Shown here piece by piece: positions 15,987-24,695 of a stretch of DNA of 64,000 nucleotides; position 1 is the stretch's first letter, and each line of letters opens with the position of its first letter. This stretch comes from JBCBSP01 sp039819095 (GTDB lineage Bacteria; Pseudomonadota; Alphaproteobacteria; Caulobacterales; Maricaulaceae): positions 124,001 to 188,000 of the forward strand of contig JBCBSP010000006.1 of assembly GCA_039819095.1 (NCBI GenBank), written 5' to 3'. The notes under the pieces were generated by a model, which was not told where the DNA came from, ran no database searches, and saw only the letters and a list, made by a program, of their open reading frames with translations. Made by a program: the position numbers and the translations under genes.

Positions 15987-17168
15987 ATGCGCCGTTCTTC
16001 CATCGTCTCAAGCCTGACAGGCCTCGCTGCGATGACCCTGCTGACCGCCTGCGGCGTCGGCGTGGAGCCCCGCGCGCCCGAGCCGCTCGAGAGCGCGGCG
16101 GACTACCAGGTTGAAACCGTCGCCAGCGGTTTCGATTGGCCCTGGGGGCTCGCTTTCCTGCCGGACGGGCGGATGCTGGTCACCGAACGCTCCGGCGCGC
16201 TCCGGCTGGTGGATGAGAGCGGGCTCCAGGCCGATCCGGTCGCAGGAACCCCGCCGGTGTATTTCGCCGGCCAGGGCGGACTTCTGGATATCGCGCTCAG
16301 TCCTCAGTTCGAAACCGACGGGCTGGTCTATCTGTCCTATTCCCACGGTGATGACAGCGCGAGCACGACCGCGCTCTATCGCGCCCGCTTTGACGGCGAG
16401 GCCCTGGCGGACGGAGAACTCGTCTGGACGGCGAGCCCGGATCGCGCCTTCAGCAATCATTATGGCGGACGGCTCGCCTTCCTGCCGGACGGCACGCTGC
16501 TGCTGACGCTCGGCGATGCGTTTGCGCTGCGCGAACAGGCTCAGAACCGAACCAATCATCTGGGGTCCATCGTCAGGCTTAACCCGGACGGTTCGGCCCC
16601 CACAGACAACCCGTTCGCCGGACGACCGTCCGACGCAGATGGTCCGCCCCTGCCGGAAATCTACTCCTATGGTCACCGCAATGTTCAGGGCATCTCATTC
16701 GACGCCGCAACAGGGCGGATCTGGTCACATGAGCACGGGCCGGCGGGCGGTGATGAGCTGAATCTGATCCGTCCCGGCGCCAATTATGGCTGGCCGATCG
16801 CCACGGCCGGGCTCGATTATAGCGGGGCGCGCATCTCGCCCTTCAGCGATCATGAGGGCTTTGAAGCGCCGAAGGCCGAATGGAGCCCCTCCATCGCCCC
16901 GTCCGGGCTCGCGGTCTATTCCGGCGCATTGTTCGAAGGGTGGGCGGGCGATCTGTTCGTCACCGCGCTCGCCGGCGAGGCGCTGCACCGCATCGTGCTG
17001 GATGAGGACGGCGCCGTGATCGGCGAAGAGCTGTTGCTCGCAGAACGCGGCGAGCGGCTGCGCCATGTCCTGGAAGGCCCGGATGGCGCGCTTTACGTGC
17101 TGACCGATTCCGATGACGGCGCGATCCTGAAGCTGACCCCGGCGCCCCAAGCCGTGATCGGCGACTAG
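15987..17168 (+). CDS. PQQ-dependent sugar dehydrogenase-like lipoprotein
   Basis: A six-bladed beta-propeller of the soluble glucose dehydrogenase / aldose sugar dehydrogenase (YliI) family, which oxidises sugars or related alcohols with PQQ. Family motifs seen are GFDWPWGLAFLPDGRMLVTER near residue 50, YGGRLAFLPDGTLLLTLGD near 160, YSYGHRNVQG near 228 and WSHEHGPAGGDELN near 247. A lipoprotein signal (MTLLTAC, Cys22) predicts membrane anchoring outside the cytoplasm. The start has AGGAGA eight bases upstream. It is followed by about 100 bases and then the hydrolase operon; whether it is part of it is unclear. No PQQ synthesis gene is in the window, so cofactor supply is unknown. Confidence 0.88.
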   Translation: MRRSSIVSSLTGLAAMTLLTACGVGVEPRAPEPLESAADYQVETVASGFDWPWGLAFLPDGRMLVTERSGALRLVDESGLQADPVAGTPPVYFAGQGGLLDIALSPQFETDGLVYLSYSHGDDSASTTALYRARFDGEALADGELVWTASPDRAFSNHYGGRLAFLPDGTLLLTLGDAFALREQAQNRTNHLGSIVRLNPDGSAPTDNPFAGRPSDADGPPLPEIYSYGHRNVQGISFDAATGRIWSHEHGPAGGDELNLIRPGANYGWPIATAGLDYSGARISPFSDHEGFEAPKAEWSPSIAPSGLAVYSGALFEGWAGDLFVTALAGEALHRIVLDEDGAVIGEELLLAERGERLRHVLEGPDGALYVLTDSDDGAILKLTPAPQAVIGD

Positions 17169-17178
17169 CGTTCGCTTC

Positions 17179-17193
17179 GCGAAAGGTGTTCAC
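17179..17193. promoter_or_regulatory. Degenerate third copy of the GTGAAC-N3-GTTCAC operator
   Basis: GCGAAA-GGT-GTTCAC: the right arm is exact and the left arm matches four of six bases. It lies about 80 bases upstream of the serine hydrolase that heads the catabolic operon. On its own this match is weak; its placement is what makes it notable. Confidence 0.3.
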
Positions 17194-17271
17194 TTCCGTC
17201 AAACGCCCGCTGGACGGGCTGATGGAGCGGTCGGGAAACCTCCGCCCGCAAGAACAAGGGAGGCACGCCTT

Positions 17272-18537
17272 ATGCAGCGCGTGATCGCAGGGCTGATCGT
17301 CATCGCCATGGCCGCCGCCATGATCGCGCTGGGCTGGTATTACCGGCCCTGGTCGCCTTACAGCCCGGCCAGCATCGCCGAGCTGGACGTGCCGGAACGC
17401 TATACCGAAACCTTCCAGCACATGGACGAGTTCATGCCCGCGCGCATGATCGCAGCCGACGCGCCAGCGCCGCTGCCGCGCGCCGCGCAGCCGCTCAACT
17501 TCACCTATCAGTGGAACGGCGCGGACAAGACGCTGGCCGACTGGGTGGAGGAATCCCGCGCCACCAGCCTGATGATCCTGCGCGACGGCGAGATCGTGCA
17601 CGAGGCCTACTTCCATGGCGCTGAGGCGGACACCCGCCACACCTCCTGGTCGGTCGGCAAGAGCTTTGTCGCCACGCTGATCGGCATGGCGCTCGCAGAA
17701 GGCCGGATCGAGAGCCTGGACGATCTGGCCGAAGCGTATGCGCCAAGCTATGCCGGGACCGATTTCGGCCGCACCAGCCTGCGTCATCTTCTGATGATGA
17801 CCGCCGGCATGGAGTTCAATGAAGAATACGCCGAGGGGCAGCCCTCTGACGTACGCCCGCTCTTCTTCAACGCCTTCATCATGGGCCGCGAACCGGACCG
17901 CATGATCGCCAAGATCGAGCGCAATCGCGATCCGGGCGGCGACCTGCACTACGCCAGCCCGACCACCCATGTTCTGGCGGCGGTGGCGCGCGGCGTCTAT
18001 GAGGCCCCGCTGGCAGACATCGTCGAAGATAGGATCTGGCGCCGGCTCGGCATGGAGCATCAGGCCAGCTGGCTGCAGCACAAGCCCGGCGAGAACGGTC
18101 AGGCGATCGGCTATTGCTGCCTTCAGGCCGCCACGGTCGATTATGCCCGCTTCGGCGAGTTCTACCGCGTCGGCGGGCGGTGGAATGGCGAGGCGCTGGT
18201 CTCGCCGGACTGGGCGGTCGCGGTCGGCGAGGCGCAGGCGCCGTTTCAGGAACCGGGCCCTGACGGACCCTATCCCGGACGCGGCTACGGGCTGCATTTC
18301 TGGCTCGCCGAAGGCTATGAGCCGGTGTTCGCCGCCGCCGGCGTGTTCGGACAGTGGATCTGGATCGACCGCCCGCGCGGCGTTGTGCTGGTCCAGACCT
18401 CCGGGGACCCCACCTGGGACGGGCGACGCGAAGAGACCTTCCATGTCTTCAATGCGCTGGCCGAGGCGATCTCCCCGCTGGCGGCGCGTCGCGAGGCGGC
18501 TGAGGCGCCCGAGCAGGAAGCGGAACCCGACGAATGA
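17272..18537 (+). CDS. Beta-lactamase-fold serine hydrolase (NylB/esterase-like)
   Basis: A 421-residue hydrolase of the class C beta-lactamase/penicillin-binding-protein superfamily. The catalytic SxxK is Ser127-Val-Gly-Lys130 (TSWSVGKS); DLAEAYAPSYAGT, LLMMTAGMEFNE and a Tyr in the HYASPTTHVL region are further family features. A hydrophobic N-terminus (about 4-21) serves as signal or anchor, so it acts outside the cytoplasm. Relatives include 6-aminohexanoate-dimer hydrolase and esterases; amide or ester substrates both fit. AGGGAGG precedes the ATG. It is the first gene of a tight operon and overlaps the GMC oxidoreductase gene by 4 bp. Confidence 0.87.
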   Translation: MQRVIAGLIVIAMAAAMIALGWYYRPWSPYSPASIAELDVPERYTETFQHMDEFMPARMIAADAPAPLPRAAQPLNFTYQWNGADKTLADWVEESRATSLMILRDGEIVHEAYFHGAEADTRHTSWSVGKSFVATLIGMALAEGRIESLDDLAEAYAPSYAGTDFGRTSLRHLLMMTAGMEFNEEYAEGQPSDVRPLFFNAFIMGREPDRMIAKIERNRDPGGDLHYASPTTHVLAAVARGVYEAPLADIVEDRIWRRLGMEHQASWLQHKPGENGQAIGYCCLQAATVDYARFGEFYRVGGRWNGEALVSPDWAVAVGEAQAPFQEPGPDGPYPGRGYGLHFWLAEGYEPVFAAAGVFGQWIWIDRPRGVVLVQTSGDPTWDGRREETFHVFNALAEAISPLAARREAAEAPEQEAEPDE

Positions 18538-20132
18538 CCACGCGCGAGTTCGACTATGTGATCGTCGGCGCCGGTTCAGCCGGATGCGTTCTGGCCGGTC
18601 GCCTGTCTGAAAAGCGCGACGTCACGGTCTGCGTTCTTGAGGCCGGCGGGTCGGACAACAAAGCCGCCATCAAGACCCCGATGCTCTTGCAGTTCGCCAT
18701 CACCAACCCGTCATTCAACTGGGATTACTGGACCGAGCCGCAGACCCATCTGAACGGGCGCAAGCTCTACTGGCCGCGCGGCAAGACGCTGGGCGGCTCC
18801 TCCTCCATCAACGCCATGCACTATATGCGCGGCGCGCTGGAGAATTACGATGAGTGGGAGCGCGAATACGGCGCGACCGGTTGGGGTAAGGACGCGGCGC
18901 TGGAAGCCTTCAAGCGCGTGGAGCACAACGAGAACCATGCCGATGACTGGCACGGTCAGGGCGGTCCGCTGAACGTGAAGAGCATCGAGCCGCTCAACCC
19001 GCTGACCGAGCTCTATTACGAAGCCTGCCGCCAGCGCCAGCTACCGGAAAACCCCGACCATAACGGCGCACGCCAGGAAGGCTTCGGCGTCTATCAGGTC
19101 ACCCAGAAAGGCGGCAAACGCTGCTCGGCGGCCGATGCCTTCCTGCGCCCGGCGCTGGACCGGCCCAATCTGGAATGCGTGACCGAGGCGCTGGCGCATC
19201 GCGTCGTCATCGAGAACGGCCGCGCCAGCGGCGTTCAGGTGGAGATTGACGGCGAGCTTGTCTTCATCGCCGCGCGCAAGGAGGTGATCCTGTCCGGAGG
19301 CGCGATCAACTCCCCACACTTGCTGATGCTGTCCGGCGTCGGGCCAGCGGACGGGCTGCGCGAAGCCGGCGTCAGCGTGGAGCATGACCTGCCCGGCGTG
19401 GGTCAGAACCTTCAGGACCATCTCGACATCATGGCGCGGATAGGAACGCGCTCGGCGCGCTCCATCGGCTACTCGCTCAGAAGCCTGCCGCGCACCGCCT
19501 ATGACATGATGCGCTGGGCGCTGACCGGAAGCGGCCGCTTCACGGTAAACCCGGTTCAGGGCTGCGGGTTCGTGAAATCCAGCCGCGCGAAGGATTTGCC
19601 TGATCTTCAGCTGGTCTTCATCCCGGCCCTGGCCAGCCCGCACGGGCGCGAAACGCTGACCGGGCATGGGGCAAGCCTGCATGTCTGCCAGCTTTACCCC
19701 GGCAGCCGCGGCGCGCTGAAGCTCGCCAGCCCCGACCCGCGCGAGCCGATCAGCATCGACCCGAGCTATCTGTCTGACCCGGAAGATCTGGAGATCATGG
19801 TCGACGGGCTGGAGATCGTGCGCGACATCCTGATGAGCGAGGCGTTCGATGCGGAACGCACCGCGCTGCAGCTGCCCGCCGACCCGGCGGCCGGGCGGTC
19901 GGCGCTGGCCGACGAAGTGCGCGCCCGCGCCGAAACGCTCTATCATCCCACCTCGACCTGCGCGATGGGGTCCGGCGATCTTTCGGTCGTGGATCCCGAA
20001 TGCCGCGTGCGCGGGATTGAAGCCCTGCGCGTGGTTGACGCGTCGGTCATGCCGCGCATCGTCGGCGGCAACACAAATGCGCCCACCATCATGATCGCAA
20101 CGCGCGCCGCCGACATGATCCAGGCCGCCTGA
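18534..20132 (+). CDS. GMC-family FAD-dependent alcohol dehydrogenase
   Basis: Oxidises a primary alcohol to an aldehyde, with FAD. The N-terminal FAD-binding loop is VIVGAGSAGCVLAGRL (about 9-24), followed by LGGSSSINAMHYMRG (GMC signature 1), SGGAINSPHLLMLSG (signature 2), and the C-terminal catalytic His/Asn pair in LYHPTSTCAMG and GGNTNAPTIM. Length of 532 aa is that of choline dehydrogenase and AlkJ-type alcohol dehydrogenases; which alcohol is used cannot be told. There is no signal peptide. The ATG overlaps the preceding stop as ATGA, and an aldehyde dehydrogenase follows 25 bases downstream, so the two probably act in sequence. Confidence 0.94.
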   Translation: MTTREFDYVIVGAGSAGCVLAGRLSEKRDVTVCVLEAGGSDNKAAIKTPMLLQFAITNPSFNWDYWTEPQTHLNGRKLYWPRGKTLGGSSSINAMHYMRGALENYDEWEREYGATGWGKDAALEAFKRVEHNENHADDWHGQGGPLNVKSIEPLNPLTELYYEACRQRQLPENPDHNGARQEGFGVYQVTQKGGKRCSAADAFLRPALDRPNLECVTEALAHRVVIENGRASGVQVEIDGELVFIAARKEVILSGGAINSPHLLMLSGVGPADGLREAGVSVEHDLPGVGQNLQDHLDIMARIGTRSARSIGYSLRSLPRTAYDMMRWALTGSGRFTVNPVQGCGFVKSSRAKDLPDLQLVFIPALASPHGRETLTGHGASLHVCQLYPGSRGALKLASPDPREPISIDPSYLSDPEDLEIMVDGLEIVRDILMSEAFDAERTALQLPADPAAGRSALADEVRARAETLYHPTSTCAMGSGDLSVVDPECRVRGIEALRVVDASVMPRIVGGNTNAPTIMIATRAADMIQAA

Positions 20133-20157
20133 GTCTCATTCGCGAGGAGTCTTCAAG

Positions 20158-21612
20158 ATGACCGCCGCCAACAGCCCCGCCTCCAACGCTGAGCCGCACA
20201 CCAGCTCCGACGCCGATCAGATCGCCCGCATGAGCGGGCTTCTGGAGGCGCAGAAAACCGCCTTCGCCGCTGAACCGCATCGCCCGATCGAGGAGCGAAA
20301 GGCGGACCTGAAGAAGGTCGAGGAGATGGTCAAAGCCCGCGCAGAGGATTTCGCCGCGGCGATCTCTGCCGATTATGGCCGGCGCTCACCCAAAGAGACC
20401 CAGGTCACAGAGGCCGGTTTCGTCATCGCCAGCGCCAAGCATGCCCGCCAGCACGTCGCGCGCTGGGCGTCCTCGCGGCGCAAGCCGACCCCGATGACGC
20501 TGAAGCCGGGCCTGTCCTATGTGCGCCGCGAGCCGCTGGGCGTGGCCGGCATCATCTCGCCCTGGAACTATCCGATGCAGCTGGCCCTCGCCCCGCTCGT
20601 TGCAGCGCTGGCGGCGGGTTGCCGGGCCATGATCAAGCCCAGCGAGTATACGCCGCGCACGGCTGAACTTCTGGAAGAAACGCTCGGCGGCTTGTTCTCC
20701 GAAGACCATGTCGCCGTGATCACCGGCGGGCCGGAGGCCGCAGCCGCCTTCTCCGCCCTGCCCTTCGATCATCTGTTCTACACCGGCTCAACCCAGGTCG
20801 GCCGGCTGGTCGCGCAGGCGGCGGCGAAAAACCTGACGCCGGTCACGCTTGAGCTTGGCGGCAAGTCGCCCGCCGTGATCGCGCCGGACTTCGATACGAC
20901 CGAGGCCGCCAAGACCATCGCCTGGGGCAAGTTCCTCAATGCCGGCCAGACCTGCGTCGCGCCGGACTATGTTCTGGCCCCGCGCGGTCAGGAAAAGGCC
21001 ATGGGCGAGGCGATCATCGCCAATGCTGAAGCCTTCTGGCCGGATGCGGCGAACAATGCCGACTACACCGGCATCATCTCCGACCGGCACCACGCCCGTC
21101 TCGGCGAAATGGTCGAGGAAGCCCGCAGCGCCGGAGCCGAACTGGTTCAGGCCGCCTTCGATGAAAGCTCCAATGCGCGCGCCTTCCCGCCCACCGTGGT
21201 GATCAATCCGCCCAGCGACATCAAGCTCATGCAGGAAGAGATTTTCGGCCCGGTCCTGCCCGTGATCGGTCATGACGGGATGGAAGACGCCGCCCGCCGG
21301 GTCAATCGCGGCGAACGTCCGCTTGCGCTGTATGTCTATTCGAAATCGAAGACCACGGCCCGCCGCTTCCTGTCGAAGACGATGTCCGGCGGCGCCGCGG
21401 TCAACACGCCGCTTCTGCATCTGAGCGTGGAGGACCTGCCCTTTGGCGGGGTCGGCGCGTCCGGTCAGGGCGCGTATCACGGCGAGTACGGCTTCTTGAC
21501 CTTCACCCATGAGCGCGCCGTGTTCGAAGCGCCGGTCTGGCATCCCAGCCGGCTGATGGCGCCGCCTTACGGCAAGGTCTTCGACTTCATCGCAAAGATG
21601 CAGACGCGCTAG
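20158..21612 (+). CDS. Aldehyde dehydrogenase (coniferyl aldehyde dehydrogenase type)
   Basis: NAD(P)-dependent oxidation of an aldehyde to the acid. It belongs to the short class-3 group (484 aa) that includes coniferyl aldehyde dehydrogenase: PWNYPMQLALAPLVAALAAG, FTGS-like FYTGSTQVGRL, the general base Glu in TLELGGKSP (about 238) and nucleophile Cys in NAGQTCVAPDY (about 266). An N-terminal extension of about 25 residues is low complexity. GAGGAG is eight bases before the ATG. Its position after the GMC dehydrogenase supports alcohol-to-aldehyde-to-acid processing. The true substrate may be any hydrophobic aldehyde; coniferyl aldehyde is only the name of the nearest group. Confidence 0.92.
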   Translation: MTAANSPASNAEPHTSSDADQIARMSGLLEAQKTAFAAEPHRPIEERKADLKKVEEMVKARAEDFAAAISADYGRRSPKETQVTEAGFVIASAKHARQHVARWASSRRKPTPMTLKPGLSYVRREPLGVAGIISPWNYPMQLALAPLVAALAAGCRAMIKPSEYTPRTAELLEETLGGLFSEDHVAVITGGPEAAAAFSALPFDHLFYTGSTQVGRLVAQAAAKNLTPVTLELGGKSPAVIAPDFDTTEAAKTIAWGKFLNAGQTCVAPDYVLAPRGQEKAMGEAIIANAEAFWPDAANNADYTGIISDRHHARLGEMVEEARSAGAELVQAAFDESSNARAFPPTVVINPPSDIKLMQEEIFGPVLPVIGHDGMEDAARRVNRGERPLALYVYSKSKTTARRFLSKTMSGGAAVNTPLLHLSVEDLPFGGVGASGQGAYHGEYGFLTFTHERAVFEAPVWHPSRLMAPPYGKVFDFIAKMQTR

Positions 21613-21642
21613 ACGCGCATTCGAGCAAAACGGGGCGGCTCC

Positions 21643-23943
21643 ATGAACAGGTTCTTGCGCGGGGCGATCGGCGTCGTCCTTGTCATTCTTGTGATCATCG
21701 CGGTCATCATCGCCTGGCTGGCGGGCCGCTTCGTGGCGACACAGCCCCAAACCGAGGGGCAAATCGCGCTCGCCGGCGTTTCCGATGAAGCCCACATCAT
21801 TCGCGACGAGCACGGCGTGCCGCACATTTTCGGCGAAACCGACGCCGATGTGTTTTTCGCGCTCGGCTACGCCCACGCCCAGGACCGTTTCTTCCAGATG
21901 GATCTGGCGCGTCGCGCGGTGCAGGGCCGGCTTGCAGAACTGTTCGGCGAGCGGGCGGTCCGGGTCGATGCGCGGGCGCGAAACCGGCTGTTTCCGCAAG
22001 CCGCCCAGGCGGTGCTGGATAATGGCGCGGAGGAAACCCGCGCCGCGGTGGAAGCTTATGTGGCCGGCGTGAATGCGCGCCTGCAGCGCGGCGCTCCGAG
22101 CCCGGAATACGCCATCCTGCGCAAACCTGTGGAAGCTTGGACCGCGCTCGATACCGCCTCGATCACCATCTATCTGGCCGATGACCTGGCCGCAGGCGGG
22201 TTTGACGAGACCGAACGCCTCCTGCTGGCCGATGTGCTCAGCGCCGAGCAGCTGGAGCAATGGCTTTCGCCCTTCCCCGACTGGGCGGTGACCACGCTGA
22301 AGGACGCCGATATCACCGCGCAGGGCCCGCGCCCGGCGGCGGCGCCCGATGAAGATGCGCTTGCACAACCGGACAATCTGCCCGGCTCCAACGCCTGGGT
22401 GGTTTCCGGCGAACGCACCGGGACCGGCGCGCCCCTGCTGGCCAATGATCCGCACCTGTCGCTGGCCGCGCCCTCAATCTGGTATTTCACCCGGCTCCAG
22501 CTGGACCATGGCCCGGTCGTCGGCGGCACGGTGCCCGGCTCGCCCTTCGTGATCCTTGGCCGCAACGCGCACGGCGCCTGGGGCTTCACCAATACCGGGT
22601 TCGACGTGATCGACTACGTCCCGGTCGATCCGGACACGCTGCAGATCACCGCCGAGCACGAAGAGACGATCCGCGTATCCGGCGGCGAGGACATCACATT
22701 TACCGTACGCGAGACCGCGATCGGCCCGGTTCTGGATCCGGACTGGTTCAATCTTGATGGCTTTGACGGTCAGGCGGTGATCCTTCGATCGACCGTGCAT
22801 TCCGATCAGAACGGCGTCGCTGATGCGACCTTCAAGATCATGCATTCGCGAGGCTGGGACGATTTCGTCGAGGCCGGGCGGACCTGGACCGCGCCGATGC
22901 AGAACATGCACTATGCCGGCGTGGACGGCACGATCGGCTACACCACGGCCGGCCTTCTTCCGATCCGCGATGCGGCCGGCGACTGGATCGGTTTCGTCCC
23001 CTTTGAAGACCTGCCGCGCGTACGCAATCCGCAGGGCGGCGTCATCGCTTCAGGCAATAATCTTCCCGCCGGCGAGGCCTACCCCTACCCGCTTCCCGGC
23101 TCCTATTCGGTCTTCCGCGCCCCGCGCATCGAAGTCTTGCTGGCCGAGACCGAAACTCATGATGCTCAAAGCTTCGCCGCGATCCAGCTGGATGTGACTT
23201 CGTATTTCGCCCAGCGCATCCTGCCCGCGCTTCTGGCCGGGCAGCCGCGAACCGAGCTTGGCATGGCCGCCCTTGAGCGCATGGAAGACTGGGACGCTTC
23301 GCTCGATGCAGACGGAGCCGAAGGTCTGATCTATTCCGCCTGGCTGGAAGCCTTCACCGAGGCGCTTTTCGCCGACGAGCTCGGCGAAGCCTTCCCCGCC
23401 CGCTTCAGCTCGCGGCGCGGCTTCATCGACAGCGTGATCAATGGCGGGGCCTTCGCCTGGTGCGATGATGTCACCACCGAGGCTCGCGAGACCTGTCCGG
23501 ACCTCGCCGGGCCGGCGCTCGACGAGGCCATGGCCGAAACCGCGGCGCAGCATGGCGCGGATATGGACGCCTGGCGCTGGGGCGAGGTGCATCAGGGCCT
23601 GTTCGATCACCCCCTGACCGGCACGCCGCTGATCGGGGAGACCTTCACCGTGCGCGCGCCCATGGGCGGGGACGGCTCGACGGTGAATGTCGCCCACTTC
23701 TCCTATCGCACGCCCGGCTATGACGTTTTCCACGCCGCCTCCATGCGGGCGATTTACGATCTGGCCGATCTTGACGCCTCGCTCTTCATGCACGCGCCGG
23801 GACAATCCGGTCACCCGCTCTCGCCGCATTATCGCGACCTGGCGCCCCTGTTCAGCGACGGCGAGTTCATCACCATCCCCACAGGCTGGGGCCCTGAAAG
23901 CGCGGCTGAGACCATGCGCGTGCTCACCTTGAAGCCGCTATGA
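21643..23943 (+). CDS. Penicillin acylase-family amidase (Ntn hydrolase)
   Basis: Cleaves acyl groups from amides such as N-acyl-homoserine lactones, N-acyl amino acids or beta-lactams; the substrate here is unknown. A signal anchor lies at about residues 8-28. The alpha-chain signature HIIRDEHGVPHIFGETDADV and GYAHAQDRFFQMDLAR precede a spacer, and the self-processing site is Gly248-Ser249 in LPGSNAWVVSG, where Ser249 would become the N-terminal nucleophile of the beta chain. Length (766 aa) fits. It sits 30 bases after the aldehyde dehydrogenase and overlaps the SDR gene by 4 bp, so an amide is the likely starting compound for part of this pathway. Confidence 0.93.
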   Translation: MNRFLRGAIGVVLVILVIIAVIIAWLAGRFVATQPQTEGQIALAGVSDEAHIIRDEHGVPHIFGETDADVFFALGYAHAQDRFFQMDLARRAVQGRLAELFGERAVRVDARARNRLFPQAAQAVLDNGAEETRAAVEAYVAGVNARLQRGAPSPEYAILRKPVEAWTALDTASITIYLADDLAAGGFDETERLLLADVLSAEQLEQWLSPFPDWAVTTLKDADITAQGPRPAAAPDEDALAQPDNLPGSNAWVVSGERTGTGAPLLANDPHLSLAAPSIWYFTRLQLDHGPVVGGTVPGSPFVILGRNAHGAWGFTNTGFDVIDYVPVDPDTLQITAEHEETIRVSGGEDITFTVRETAIGPVLDPDWFNLDGFDGQAVILRSTVHSDQNGVADATFKIMHSRGWDDFVEAGRTWTAPMQNMHYAGVDGTIGYTTAGLLPIRDAAGDWIGFVPFEDLPRVRNPQGGVIASGNNLPAGEAYPYPLPGSYSVFRAPRIEVLLAETETHDAQSFAAIQLDVTSYFAQRILPALLAGQPRTELGMAALERMEDWDASLDADGAEGLIYSAWLEAFTEALFADELGEAFPARFSSRRGFIDSVINGGAFAWCDDVTTEARETCPDLAGPALDEAMAETAAQHGADMDAWRWGEVHQGLFDHPLTGTPLIGETFTVRAPMGGDGSTVNVAHFSYRTPGYDVFHAASMRAIYDLADLDASLFMHAPGQSGHPLSPHYRDLAPLFSDGEFITIPTGWGPESAAETMRVLTLKPL

Positions 23944-24695
23944 GCACGCCGGCGTGCTGCGTACTGGTGACCGGCGCTTCGCGCGGCGCCGGGGCGGCCA
24001 TCGCGAAAGCGGTAGCGGCGAACGGATCGGATGTCGTTCTGCACTATTCCAGCGCGCGGGAGCGGGCTGAAGCGGTCGCCGAGGAAATCGGCGCGCGCGC
24101 CATCGGCCTGGTTCAGGCCGATTTCTCCGAGCCCGGCGCGGCGGCGAGCGCATGGGCCGAGGCGGAGACGCTGACGAGCGGGCGGCTCGACGCGCTGGTG
24201 CTCAATCACGGCGTTTTTGAAGCCGGCGCGATCACCGATGATGACGAACTCTGGCGCGCCAACTGGCGGCGCACGCTCCAGATTGATCTGATGTCCGCTG
24301 CGGATCTGGCCAGAGAAGCCGCGCGCGCCTGGGTCGACGCCCCGCGCAGCGGAGCGATTATCGCCATCGCCTCACGTGCGGCCCAGCGCGGCGATGACGC
24401 CGACCATCCCGCCTATGCTGCGGCCAAGGCCGGGCTGACCGCGATGATGAAGACGATGGCGCGCGCCTATTCCGGGCGGGGGCTGCTGGCCTATACAATC
24501 GCGCCGGGCTGGATCGATACTGAGATGGCGCCGCAGAGTGAGGCGGACCGGGCGCGCGCGCACGCTGAAATCCCGCTCGGGCGCATGGCGCAGCCGGATG
24601 AGATCGGCGCCCTTGCGGCCTTCCTCTTATCCGGCGGCTGCGCCTCGGCGACCGGGTCGGTGTTTGATGTCAACGGAGCCAGCCATGTTCGCTGA
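23940..24695 (+). CDS. SDR-family oxidoreductase
   Basis: A 251-residue classical short-chain dehydrogenase/reductase: cofactor loop TGASRGAG (11-18), NHG in the beta-4 region (89-91), and catalytic Ser145, Tyr159 and Lys163 (YAAAK). The typical C-terminal PLGRMAQPDEIGALAAFLLS is present. Arg/His residues after the second strand (HYSSARER) favour NADP(H). It would interconvert an alcohol and a ketone, substrate unknown. The ATG overlaps the acylase stop codon (ATGA), showing co-translation, and the next gene begins inside its last codons. Confidence 0.92.
   Translation: MSTPACCVLVTGASRGAGAAIAKAVAANGSDVVLHYSSARERAEAVAEEIGARAIGLVQADFSEPGAAASAWAEAETLTSGRLDALVLNHGVFEAGAITDDDELWRANWRRTLQIDLMSAADLAREAARAWVDAPRSGAIIAIASRAAQRGDDADHPAYAAAKAGLTAMMKTMARAYSGRGLLAYTIAPGWIDTEMAPQSEADRARAHAEIPLGRMAQPDEIGALAAFLLSGGCASATGSVFDVNGASHVR

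Noticed and set aside
16960..18444. Long minus-strand open frame (494 codons) across the end of the PQQ dehydrogenase and the serine hydrolase
   Set aside because: It is antisense to two genes with clear catalytic motifs, its product is low-complexity and rich in Arg/Gly/Ala, and it has no domain. Such frames are expected in high-G+C DNA.
20788..22455. Long minus-strand open frame (555 codons) under the aldehyde dehydrogenase and penicillin acylase genes
   Set aside because: It is the complement of two well-supported genes and contains no recognisable motif.
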